Assembly: GCA_018659375.1 (NCBI GenBank)
Contig: JABJMO010000058.1
Location: forward strand, 1-64,000
Source of the DNA: Methanobacteriota archaeon
Lineage (GTDB): Archaea; Thermoplasmatota; Poseidoniia; Poseidoniales; Poseidoniaceae
Direction: 5' to 3'
DNA: 64,000 nucleotides
The position numbers were made by a program, and so were the translations under genes. Positions 28,133 to 37,600 of the stretch are shown in pieces (positions within the stretch are counted from its first letter, which is position 1; each line of letters opens with the position of its first letter). The notes beneath the pieces are model-generated. The model was not told the origin of the DNA and ran no database searches. It was given only the letters and a program-made list of their open reading frames with translations.

Positions 28133-29251
28133 TTATTGTCGTCGCTCTTTGGCATCTTTAATGACTCGTTCTTGCAACTCATCTTGAGAAAGTTCTACAT
28201 TCATTTGTTTGACTAACTTCATGTCGGCTTTACTGATTTTTTTAGGCAGATGTAATTTAACCAAAACCACCACGTCACCTCTGCCAGAACCTCTGATTCT
28301 AGGCAAACCTTTGCCACGGATTTCGATGGTTTTACCAGAGTTAGTCATTTTTGGTATTGAAATTTTTAGCTCTGTACCGTCTATGTGTGGCAAAGTCATT
28401 GTCGTTCCGGCTACCAAATCGGGATATAATAACGGTAAAGACATAATTAAATCTGAACCCGAGCGTTCAAACCAAGGGTGTTCCTCAATTTCAAGTTCAA
28501 TAAATAAATCGCCATTTTCACCTTTACCTCTGTGAGCAGGCTCACCTTTCCCGCGCATTCTAAGCCTTGTGCCGTCCTCTGCACCTCGAGGAACATTAAA
28601 CCGTAATTTAGTTTCTTTTATCTCTTGCCCAGAGCCACTGCATGTTTTACATTTGGTTTTTATTAATTGTCCTACACCAGAACAAGACGGACAATCGCGG
28701 ATTACGTCTTGAACGAAAGGTCCAACTTGTTGGCGTGCTCTTACTTTACCTTGACCACCACAATTACTGCACGAGATAATGTCACCATCTTCTGCACCAG
28801 TTCCATTGCAAGGTTCGCACTTAGAGGGCAGATCTATTTCCAATTCTTCACTGGTTCCTTCAAAGACTGATTCGATGGTTATTGAATACCTTACAATAAC
28901 ATCATTACCGCGGCTTCGTGATCTTCGCCCTCCACCACCAAAAAAGCTGGAAAAGAAATCGCCCCCTAAAATGTCATCTAAATTGATGTTAAATGAACCA
29001 CCGCCAAACCCGCCAGACGGAGAGCCACTAGGACCATTATGACCGAAGCGGTCATACATTTGCCGTTTTTCAGAATCTGAAAGTACTGCATAGGCTTCTT
29101 GAATTTCCTTAAATTTATCCTCAGCATCTTCTTCAGTGCTTCTATCAGGATGATATTTACGTGCTAAACTTCGAAAGGCATTCTTGAGCTCTTTATCGCC
29201 TGCAGATTTATCAACACCGAGTACTTCGTAATAATCCCGTTTCTCAGACAT
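28133..29251 (-). CDS. dnaJ: Chaperone DnaJ, full-length with zinc fingers
   Basis: RDYYEVLGVDKSAGDKELKNAFRSLARKYHPDR J-domain; four CxxCxGxG repeats (CEPCNGTG, CSNCGGQG, CPSCSGVG, CKTCSGSG). Confidence 0.96.
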   Translation of the reverse strand: MSEKRDYYEVLGVDKSAGDKELKNAFRSLARKYHPDRSTEEDAEDKFKEIQEAYAVLSDSEKRQMYDRFGHNGPSGSPSGGFGGGSFNINLDDILGGDFFSSFFGGGGRRSRSRGNDVIVRYSITIESVFEGTSEELEIDLPSKCEPCNGTGAEDGDIISCSNCGGQGKVRARQQVGPFVQDVIRDCPSCSGVGQLIKTKCKTCSGSGQEIKETKLRFNVPRGAEDGTRLRMRGKGEPAHRGKGENGDLFIELEIEEHPWFERSGSDLIMSLPLLYPDLVAGTTMTLPHIDGTELKISIPKMTNSGKTIEIRGKGLPRIRGSGRGDVVVLVKLHLPKKISKADMKLVKQMNVELSQDELQERVIKDAKERRQ

Positions 29252-29314
29252 CAAAATCCCCCTTCATGCTCTCGGATAACACAATGTCTTTCAATATCTC
29301 GGATGGATTTTGGC

Positions 29315-30325
29315 TCAAATAACATCTAGACCACAATTATCGCAGAACCTGTCACCAGTTTTGATGGGATAATTACAACCTCGACACTGTGGTTGTTGAA
29401 GGCTTACAGGTGGATTAAAAGTCTGTTGATTACTATTTGGCAGCATGGCCATTGCTTCTATTGAGTGGGTCGAATTATTGCCTGCATTTGGTGCTGCAAA
29501 GGCAGAATAATTCTTTACTACTGGAGTGGGATTATTTGGCGAACCTTGCTGTTCTAGTACATTTGGCGTATCAGAGTCTACATTATCTGAATATAAAACT
29601 TCAGAGTCTGGATCGATGGAAACCTCATTTCGCTCATACTGAATCGGTGCTTGTGGTTTCACTGCTCTAACTGGGGCTGCTTCAGCAGCGGCAGTAAGCG
29701 CTGCCATTCTTCTCTCCTCTCTTGATTCAGCAGATGAATCACCCTTAAATAAACCGGAAATGAAATCAAGAAGCTTATCCATAGGACTAGTTTTCCTAGT
29801 TGCACCAATAGTTGCTGTAATCTCTTGTTCATCAAATGTTGATTTGCCTGAAACTCTCCTAGTTGCTTCTACGATAGTTTTTGATTCATTTAACATATCA
29901 ACATCTACTTTATTATCATCCGATAACTCCATTTCTGGTGATTCTGTAGATATCTGCGAGACATTTTTAGCTAAATTAGTTGTATCATTCAACCTGTCTG
30001 ATATTTCAGCATTACTTTGCCAAACCCCGGACTCTTCAGCAGCGTAGGTCTTCTTCATTTGCCTCATCACTTTAGAACGACGATATTCGTAATCCTTGAC
30101 TGTATTGGATTTGCGGTAAATGAAAATCCCGATTAACACACCGGTTAGATAATACGGTATCATCAACAATGGTTCGATTTTGAATACGTCTCGAAGAGGA
30201 GTAATAATCACATGAAAAAAACCCAATAATAAAATTGGCAGAACCGAGACACTCTGAGAACTAAGTGACTTTTCAACCATTGTACTCATCTCATGAAATG
30301 TGGCATTGTTATTGAGAGTTCCCAT
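29315..30325 (-). CDS. Membrane protein with C-terminal zinc ribbon
   Basis: Two N-terminal TM segments (VSVLPILLLGFFHVIIT; LLMIPYYLTGVLIGIFIYR) and C-terminal CRGCNYPIKTGDRFCDNCGLDVI. ORF extends to 30364; internal Met start overlaps the upstream GT gene by only about 17 nt. Confidence 0.65.
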   Translation of the reverse strand: MGTLNNNATFHEMSTMVEKSLSSQSVSVLPILLLGFFHVIITPLRDVFKIEPLLMIPYYLTGVLIGIFIYRKSNTVKDYEYRRSKVMRQMKKTYAAEESGVWQSNAEISDRLNDTTNLAKNVSQISTESPEMELSDDNKVDVDMLNESKTIVEATRRVSGKSTFDEQEITATIGATRKTSPMDKLLDFISGLFKGDSSAESREERRMAALTAAAEAAPVRAVKPQAPIQYERNEVSIDPDSEVLYSDNVDSDTPNVLEQQGSPNNPTPVVKNYSAFAAPNAGNNSTHSIEAMAMLPNSNQQTFNPPVSLQQPQCRGCNYPIKTGDRFCDNCGLDVI

Positions 30326-31361
30326 CTTTTGATTCTCTATCGTTAAAAGAACTAGGCTTACCAATTAATCCGTAAATTAGGCCAAGTGAAAACATGAAAT
30401 GAAGTAAAAAGATGCAAATCGGCAAACCAAATAATAAGGAGATTCTGCGCTTAAGTAAGACTAATCTTATAGATTCTAGAATTAATGTTACGCCATATAG
30501 TGTGGCAGGGACAAACCAAAACGGCGAGGAAGTCATCAACAAAATAGATGTTAAAATCACGCCAAACCATGGAAAAAACTCCCTTAACCTAAGCCTTTTG
30601 GGGTGCCTTAAGACGGTTTTAGTACGCCAAAAGCCATACCTAAAACCCATTTTAGACCAACTATCCAAAGATTTGCGCTTAGTCATACCGACTTTTACTA
30701 AATCGGTTTTGAACAATAAAAACCCTGCATCAATCATACGCATGGAAAGATCACTATCTTGACTAGTGATAAAATCTGTATTCCAACCACCCACTAATTC
30801 AATTGCTTCGCGACTGTGAAGACAAAAAGCAGGTACAGAGGTTTTCACTGTCCCGGTAAAATTATCAAATTGCCCAGAACCACTGCCTAGAGGAGATGAT
30901 AATGCACCTTCGACCCATGATTCAACCAGTTCTAATTGTCCTATTCGAGTGGTAACTTTACTCCCTAGTGCACCAATAGGTTGTTTATTTATTGACTCTA
31001 ATCTTTCCATTTCGTCTAACAATGTAGCAATGTGAGTCTCACTTACAGTACAATGTCCGATTATTTCCAAAAAATACTTTACCGAATTTGGAACTAGTTC
31101 CATGGCTAAGTTTCTAGCCTCTGCAACATATTTGCCATCATTTTTCGCAAGTATTATTTCAGGACCATCGCTGTTCTGTTCGATAAATTGTTCGATAATT
31201 TGGATCGACTTGTCTGTTGATCCGCCGTCTAATACAACAATTATATGTTGGTCTTTAGAAAGTGTTTGATTAGCAATTGAACCTAGGCAATCAGCGATAT
31301 TATCCTGTTCGTTTAATATCGGTATCACTGTTGCTACTAACGGATTAGTTGCCCCAGCCAT
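30309..31361 (-). CDS. Family 2 glycosyltransferase, membrane-associated
   Basis: ATVIPILNEQDNIADCLGSIANQTL, IVVLDGGSTDKS, AEARNLAMEL, SQDSDLSMRM; C-terminal TM segments. Confidence 0.9.
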   Translation of the reverse strand: MAGATNPLVATVIPILNEQDNIADCLGSIANQTLSKDQHIIVVLDGGSTDKSIQIIEQFIEQNSDGPEIILAKNDGKYVAEARNLAMELVPNSVKYFLEIIGHCTVSETHIATLLDEMERLESINKQPIGALGSKVTTRIGQLELVESWVEGALSSPLGSGSGQFDNFTGTVKTSVPAFCLHSREAIELVGGWNTDFITSQDSDLSMRMIDAGFLLFKTDLVKVGMTKRKSLDSWSKMGFRYGFWRTKTVLRHPKRLRLREFFPWFGVILTSILLMTSSPFWFVPATLYGVTLILESIRLVLLKRRISLLFGLPICIFLLHFMFSLGLIYGLIGKPSSFNDRESKDGNSQ

Positions 31362-31431
31362 GATGATGGATTAGTGTACACAATTTCATACTTACCCGTA
31401 ATTTTGGTAAAATGAACAGTTTGAATAGTAA

Positions 31432-31962
31432 TTGTCTACTAGCCGTATTGTGTCAGCACAAAGGATTATGTTGAATGGCCTTGATGAAGGAATCAAGGTC
31501 CAAATATCTACTACAATAACGGGAGCTGAATCTCCAAAACTGGTTATGGAGAGCGTACAAAACATATTTCCTGATTTTACCGCAGATGAATGTGCAGAAC
31601 CTGAATTTGGAGTTAGTACTAATTATCATTGGATAAATGAACAAATATCGCTAAATAATTTCCTTCAAATGGTTCACAAACAAGCAATTTTAGATACCGC
31701 CCTAGATGTAATGAGTTTGAAACTGAAACATCAGAAAACCAGTTTCCAACTATTACGTCAAGCGAGTATTGCAAACAAAATAGCATTCAATTTGGAACAA
31801 GGCAACCCACTTGGTGGGGTGATTAACGTTGAGTTGAGCGGTGAGAATCTTGCTGACTGGCTTGAAGCTGCAACATGGCATAAGGGTAGAGACGCAGTGC
31901 CAAAAAAAATCAATGACGAGCGGAAAATGGAAGTTGACGGTGAGGCTTCTACTTGGATTTGA
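31432..31962 (+). CDS. UPF0201-like archaeal protein (RNA-binding-like)
   Basis: 176 aa; KVQISTTITGAESPKLVMESVQNIFPDF pattern resembles UPF0201; begins at a TTG codon. Confidence 0.6.
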   Translation: MSTSRIVSAQRIMLNGLDEGIKVQISTTITGAESPKLVMESVQNIFPDFTADECAEPEFGVSTNYHWINEQISLNNFLQMVHKQAILDTALDVMSLKLKHQKTSFQLLRQASIANKIAFNLEQGNPLGGVINVELSGENLADWLEAATWHKGRDAVPKKINDERKMEVDGEASTWI

Positions 31963-32983
31963 GTATCCTTAGAACCTCTTTTGCCGCATCTTTATCAGCA
32001 CCCAATAAGTCAACCTCACCGATACTGTCAAACCATGAAATATAGTCATGGCTAGTCCACTCATCAACATTATCATAACGTTGATTTGCAGTCAAAGACA
32101 GTCTCATTAAATGTAATACAACACAGAGTTCATCATACTCAAAAAACCACTTACCAAAGTTAGTGCACTCAATTACATGCCAATTAAACTCTTCTTTGAT
32201 TTCCCTAATTATCGCTTCCACCAAAGACTCATTCGCTTCGACTTTACCACCTGGGAACTCCCATTTACCTGGCATATTAGATGACATATTTCGACGGGCT
32301 AACAACATCTTGCCATCATCGATAATCAAGCCCCCAACTACCTCAATTACTGGTTTAAAAAAAAGTCTGCTAAATATTTGATATAATGAAGTTAGCGATT
32401 CGGCTGCAGGTATTCGATCCTCACTTGGCAAATGAATAAAGCAACACTGTATTCTATTTTGGAGATGTTTAGTTGACAATGCTAACAATGTCTGATAATA
32501 TGTCTCATTACAAATAAAACTACCAGCGTCGTTTGATTTGGTAATGTATTTGATTGGTGGATATGATAACCTTTGAATCAAAGCATCATTAGCCAAAATA
32601 TCACTATCGCCCAGTTTACTATCCTTCACCATACGCCCAGAATTATCACTAATCCTCATATCAAGAACGTTTTTAGCAGTGGTTTCAAGTCTTATTTGAT
32701 CACATGAATCACATAAACCAAGATGTATTATGGCGTCCCATACCTCACCTTGCTCCAATCTTTTAGCGATAGCATTGCTGCCATTCTGATCTACAGTTAA
32801 GACCATCTTTTCCACAAAAATTTGTTGGTTAGAGAGTTTTTTATCGCGATAGTTCTGCCATGGGTCAGAAATGGTAAGTATTTCTGGTACATTTTCAAGT
32901 ATGTCCATGGAAATATTGGTTTTATGGTCGCCAAATGGTTCAAATCCTGTAACCAATATTCGCACCATGAAAACCCGAGTCAA
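31949..32983 (-). CDS. Pyroglutamyl-peptidase I (C15) fused to a Nudix hydrolase
   Basis: N-term ILVTGFEPFGDHKTNISMDI, catalytic Glu in LETTAKN, Cys in FICNETYYQTL, His in FIHLPSE; C-term VVGGLIIDDGKMLLARR...WEFPGGKVEANESLVEAIIREIKEEF (intact Nudix box). Confidence 0.9.
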   Translation of the reverse strand: MTRVFMVRILVTGFEPFGDHKTNISMDILENVPEILTISDPWQNYRDKKLSNQQIFVEKMVLTVDQNGSNAIAKRLEQGEVWDAIIHLGLCDSCDQIRLETTAKNVLDMRISDNSGRMVKDSKLGDSDILANDALIQRLSYPPIKYITKSNDAGSFICNETYYQTLLALSTKHLQNRIQCCFIHLPSEDRIPAAESLTSLYQIFSRLFFKPVIEVVGGLIIDDGKMLLARRNMSSNMPGKWEFPGGKVEANESLVEAIIREIKEEFNWHVIECTNFGKWFFEYDELCVVLHLMRLSLTANQRYDNVDEWTSHDYISWFDSIGEVDLLGADKDAAKEVLRILKSK

Positions 32984-33061
32984 CCATTACTTTTGACCTG
33001 TTCGTGTTTTTTTATGGGTTATATTGACATGCAATTAGGGTTTGGTGTTAATTGAGCCAGT

Positions 33062-33403
33062 ATGAACAATTCTCAATTTGTCCAAGTTGAAGAAGAGCCC
33101 AAAACGGGCGTCACTGGCTTCAAAATTTTCCGTCAGATTTGGAAAGAAATGACTTTGGGAGTCGGATTTTGGGGAGCATTACGACCTTTGTTTGCCGCGA
33201 TCATTGCCGCAGTCCCATTCTTCTTTTTAGGTCAACATTTCAATAGAAAACATCAGAAGGGGTTTGACTGGGCATTACTACAAATACCACTCGCTTTAAC
33301 GGTAGTTTTGTGGTTTGTTCTTTGGTTCTACTCGATATTTGATGCTTGGAGAGAAGCAACCAAATTTGTCGCTGAAAAAAATAATCAATTAGTCCACAAT
33401 TGA
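33062..33403 (+). CDS. Small membrane protein, unknown
   Basis: 113 aa with two hydrophobic segments. Confidence 0.6.
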   Translation: MNNSQFVQVEEEPKTGVTGFKIFRQIWKEMTLGVGFWGALRPLFAAIIAAVPFFFLGQHFNRKHQKGFDWALLQIPLALTVVLWFVLWFYSIFDAWREATKFVAEKNNQLVHN

Positions 33404-34170
33404 TTGTTGGTTTCAATCTCGCCACTCAACATGCCCGCAAGGTCATTTAGGTCATCGGAATCAAAATCATCGGGTAATTGACCTGTTATTATGTTCCCAA
33501 TATTAGCTGACTCTATAGCCCAATACATGACCGAATCTTCATTATTTGAATGGCCTTCATGCTCCTCATCTTCGTGTTCTACCGGCGATTCATAGACCAA
33601 ATTAACCAGTCCTAACAAATGACCGAATTCATGAACTAAAACACTGTTTTCAATTTCTTCAGCAGATGGTCTGTTGAAGATAGGACCCTCAGCATCATCC
33701 ACAGCATCACCAAAAACTGCTACGGTAGATGCATCTACCGCCACACCAAGAACACCGTCATTAGCGTACTGACCTGATGGGAAAATCGCTTGCCAATAAA
33801 GGGTAGAACCGCGTTCAGGATCATTTAACTTTGCATTCCAACCTTTTTCTCTTACATCATTTGAAGACCATTGACCTTCGTGCCCAAAATCTGTCTCTGT
33901 AAGAAGTATTTCGATACCCTGTGGTTTGTTACATACCTGTTCAAGACGGGTTTTTACTAAATCAATGGAGGTTTGTTCAGGCAAATAGCCTGACTCATAA
34001 TCAATTTCTACGACCATTGAAGTATATTTATCGTCGCTTAAACAAGCAAGAGTTAATCCTCCAGGTATGCCTCTTTCTAATTCTTTTGAATCATCACCAA
34101 AGCATCCTGATAGTCCAGCACTAATCATGAGGAAAACAAGCAGTACCGGGATTGAATTGCTGCTTGCCAT
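33385..34170 (-). CDS. Lipoprotein metalloprotease (metzincin-like)
   Basis: Lipobox LMISAGLSGC; HEFGHLLGLVN followed by VEHEDEEHEGHSNNEDSVMYWAIE Met-turn-like segment. Start set at internal Met (ORF reaches 34230). Confidence 0.8.
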   Translation of the reverse strand: MASSNSIPVLLVFLMISAGLSGCFGDDSKELERGIPGGLTLACLSDDKYTSMVVEIDYESGYLPEQTSIDLVKTRLEQVCNKPQGIEILLTETDFGHEGQWSSNDVREKGWNAKLNDPERGSTLYWQAIFPSGQYANDGVLGVAVDASTVAVFGDAVDDAEGPIFNRPSAEEIENSVLVHEFGHLLGLVNLVYESPVEHEDEEHEGHSNNEDSVMYWAIESANIGNIITGQLPDDFDSDDLNDLAGMLSGEIETNNQLWTN

Positions 34171-34207
34171 GGTTTCACCCGAAATATCATTATTATAAAA
34201 AAAATGG

Positions 34208-34681
34208 CTACCAATCTTCTGGAATCTCAAATGGAGAAAATAATTGACCTGGTGAGGTAATGCTAGATAATTGGCTCCTTGCCAAATGCTCCCACATTCT
34301 TAGGGTAGAAATACCGTCAATAAGAATCATTTCTGTTTCGACCATTGTTACTCGTATTAAGGTCATCAAAATATCCATTCGATCCTCGTCAACAACTGAT
34401 AAAATTTTATCTACACTAAGGGACGATGCTACTTCTTCACTGATTGGTGTGATAATAGGCCACTGATTTTTCAACTTTTCAGGTATCTCACTATTATTCG
34501 TTGCTGCATGTTCTTCTAAGGATGTAAGCATTGGAGAAAGCATATTTTGTATTACGATGCTTACCTCAACCAAGGGCATATTTAATTGTTTTATTAGGTT
34601 TACAACACGTTCTTGGAGAGTTACCAAACCCTCTACCGCATCTTCTGACATAATTCCACCAAATTTAGTTGTAAGTCTCAA
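34208..34681 (-). CDS. Unknown alpha-helical protein
   Basis: 157-aa ORF overlapping by 4 nt the end of the giant TSP3 gene (translational-coupling arrangement). Confidence 0.55.
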   Translation of the reverse strand: MRLTTKFGGIMSEDAVEGLVTLQERVVNLIKQLNMPLVEVSIVIQNMLSPMLTSLEEHAATNNSEIPEKLKNQWPIITPISEEVASSLSVDKILSVVDEDRMDILMTLIRVTMVETEMILIDGISTLRMWEHLARSQLSSITSPGQLFSPFEIPEDW

Positions 34682-37600
34682 CCAGTTTGTCTCGAGTCAT
34701 ACCTTAACGGGGATGAATCGCCTCGCAGGCCGTCTTCCTCATCATCATTTACTTCAAACCAATCAACAATCCAATCGCCGTCAGTATCCCAGTTAATTGG
34801 GCTGGTTCCTTCGGCGATATGGTCATTATCTAAGTCTACATTATACCAGCCAAATTCGTGCTCGCCAACAATCCTAACAGGTGCTGTCTGTGGTGAACTA
34901 GTGTAGTATATTTCCCACTGGTCAGTAAGTGCACCTGATACTAAGGTCTGGTCATTGCTTGGATTTAGGGTAAGGAAATCGTCATCATTGTCGTCAACAA
35001 TCAAAACATATCTAAAATCAGTAGAGGATTGTTTGTCCATCTTCAAGTAATTTGTAGTCCCTTCAGATGGAGTCCCAAGGCCTAACAGATATCCGCGGAA
35101 TTGCCACCATTCTTCAACTGGATTGCCTTCATAGACTAGTGGTGCTAATCGCACAGCATTTGGAGATGTCAAATCTACATCAGTCAATGCGAAGAATTCT
35201 TGGAAATTAGTGTACGATTCATAGCTACACCCAGCTCCTGAACAGTCATAGTTTCCATCATTATCTGGATCATAATTGGCGTCAACCGGATCTGCAGGGT
35301 CCAAGGTAAACCAAGCTAATTCCAAATCAGGTCTTGATAACTTATCGCCATTTAGTGAAAGTGGCAAACACGATATGGTATTAGTATCACATTCATCACC
35401 TGTCAATGAATCTATCCAAATAACTTTAATTTGTAGCAGTGAGGAGAAATTATCATTCGATTCATTCCATGCCATTTTATATTCATACCAATCTGGCAAC
35501 ATATCGCCATCGGTGTCGTTATCATTAGGATTTATACCATACTTGAATACTTCACGTCCATCACTCAGGTTGAAATCAATTTCATGAGAAATTACCGCTC
35601 CATTGGAAGTTTGAGTGTTATAGATGATTGAATCACCATCAGTATCGTTCAAATCTGGTCGAGTATTATTATTCCATTCCATTAGGTTAGTGAATGGCAA
35701 GGAACCAGGTCCGGGTTGAATTATCACGCTACTCGAGGTAAATTCTCTTTCATCCCATTCACCTTGCTGGGCTGGAATGTCGAACGCACTTCGATCATAC
35801 CAACCATCGCTATCACCGTCATAATTTACATCGTGAGGGTTAACTGGATTTGCTGCCCAGTGATCTTGGGTAGAAACATCTGGCATGCCATAAATCGCAT
35901 AACAATATTCCCAACCATCTGGGATGGAATCACCGTCAGAATCACTACTGGTCGGGTCAGCAACTCCAACCAGGGTACGATTAAAATTATTGGAGTCATA
36001 TGAATTAATTTTCACCATCCGATCTGCACTGTCTTGGCTCTTTGAAATGAAGTCATTATACAAGGCAGTTCTCGCTTCGAAATAGGTATAACCCATCTCT
36101 TCGATGTAAGCATTTATCGCATCATCGCCGAAACTTAATATTCCAACTTCTTGAGGGACTGTATTTCTTTCTGAGTACTTACCCCAAGTTCTAGATTCCC
36201 ATTCTCTAAGGTTGGAAAAACGTTCATCTAATGAAATATTACCATCACCATTACAGTCAAAACTATCTCCGTCTGTATCTAATAAAACATCTCCGTCTAT
36301 GAGTGGGTTAATACTCCATAAATTGGCTTCTAGATCCCATTCTGCGAACCAATACTCAAATCCATCATACATACCATCCCCATCTGTATCTGGATTGGTT
36401 GGATCAGTTATCCCCATTAAAATTGAGATAAAATTATTTGCTGGTTCACCATTTTGCCAATCATTAAAATCATCTAGTAAACGCTTACCTCTAGTTTCTT
36501 TTGAAATTAGAATATTGAACATTCTCTGAGCTTTTTCAGTAGGCTGTAATAAGTCTCCATCAATGTGTAGCAGAGGTGCATCTGACGGATGGTCGATTCC
36601 ATTGTCAGGATTAGAAGTCACTAAAGCGAATTCCTGTAAATCTATTAGTCCATCCTCATCAGAATCAAACAGTCCATCTCCGGGTACCAAAGGATTTAAC
36701 GTCCAAGTTTCAGCAGATTGATTCCATGTGGTAAATAACAATTCCACACCATCAATAATGCCATCTCCATCGGTATCGATATTGTTAGGGTCGCCTGTGA
36801 GCCCAGTAAGATTTCTCTGGGTTGAATTTACAAATGAACCAAAGGAGAGGTCAGTTTGAATTCCAGCCCATGCTTGGAAAGTGTAAGCACTACCAATTGT
36901 TGTCACAAACCATTTTGGCGATGAACGGTTGACATCTGTTTCAGTCATTGCTGGGTCAATCGCATTGTATTCTTCCCAGTTTGTCATTCCATCTTGGTCC
37001 GCATCATCCCATCGATCAGATGGTTGTAGAGGATTAAGAGTCCATTCATCTTCTAGTATATCCCATCGAGAAAACCAAATTTCCCAACCGTCGGGCATAC
37101 CGTCATCATCGGTATCCGAATCAAGTGGGTCTGATGAGCCCGCATCGATAGAATTCTGTGTAGCAAGTAAAGAACCTGCTGCACGTTCTGCATACGATGC
37201 TTCAGGTGCGCCATTATTGCTTACGTTCGTGAATAAATCCGTACGTAAGCCAAATGGTAAAGCATTGAAATCTGTGGGATTATCTTCATCAAACAAATCA
37301 TATCGCAAATGATATTCAAGATAATTAACAAAGGCTTCATTTTGTTGGATTATGCCATCTCGGTCAATATCAAATCCGTCTCCGTCAGGGTTCTTTAGTG
37401 AATCTGAACCATTCAAAGGATTTATTCCTACTCTGGAACTATCCCATGAACAAGAATATGATGATTCCCATCCATCTGGTAAAGAATCCCCATCTGAATC
37501 AATATTGTTTGGGTCTGAATCTGACCACAATTCTGCAAAGGTTGAATTCTCACCATGTGATTCTAATAATAATCCATTGATCGCCTGTTGCTTTACTTGA

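Noticed and set aside
28133-29251. dnaJ as evidence of a recent transfer island
   Set aside because: Full-length DnaJ in mesophilic archaea is commonly explained by old acquisition from bacteria; no mobile-element signature here.
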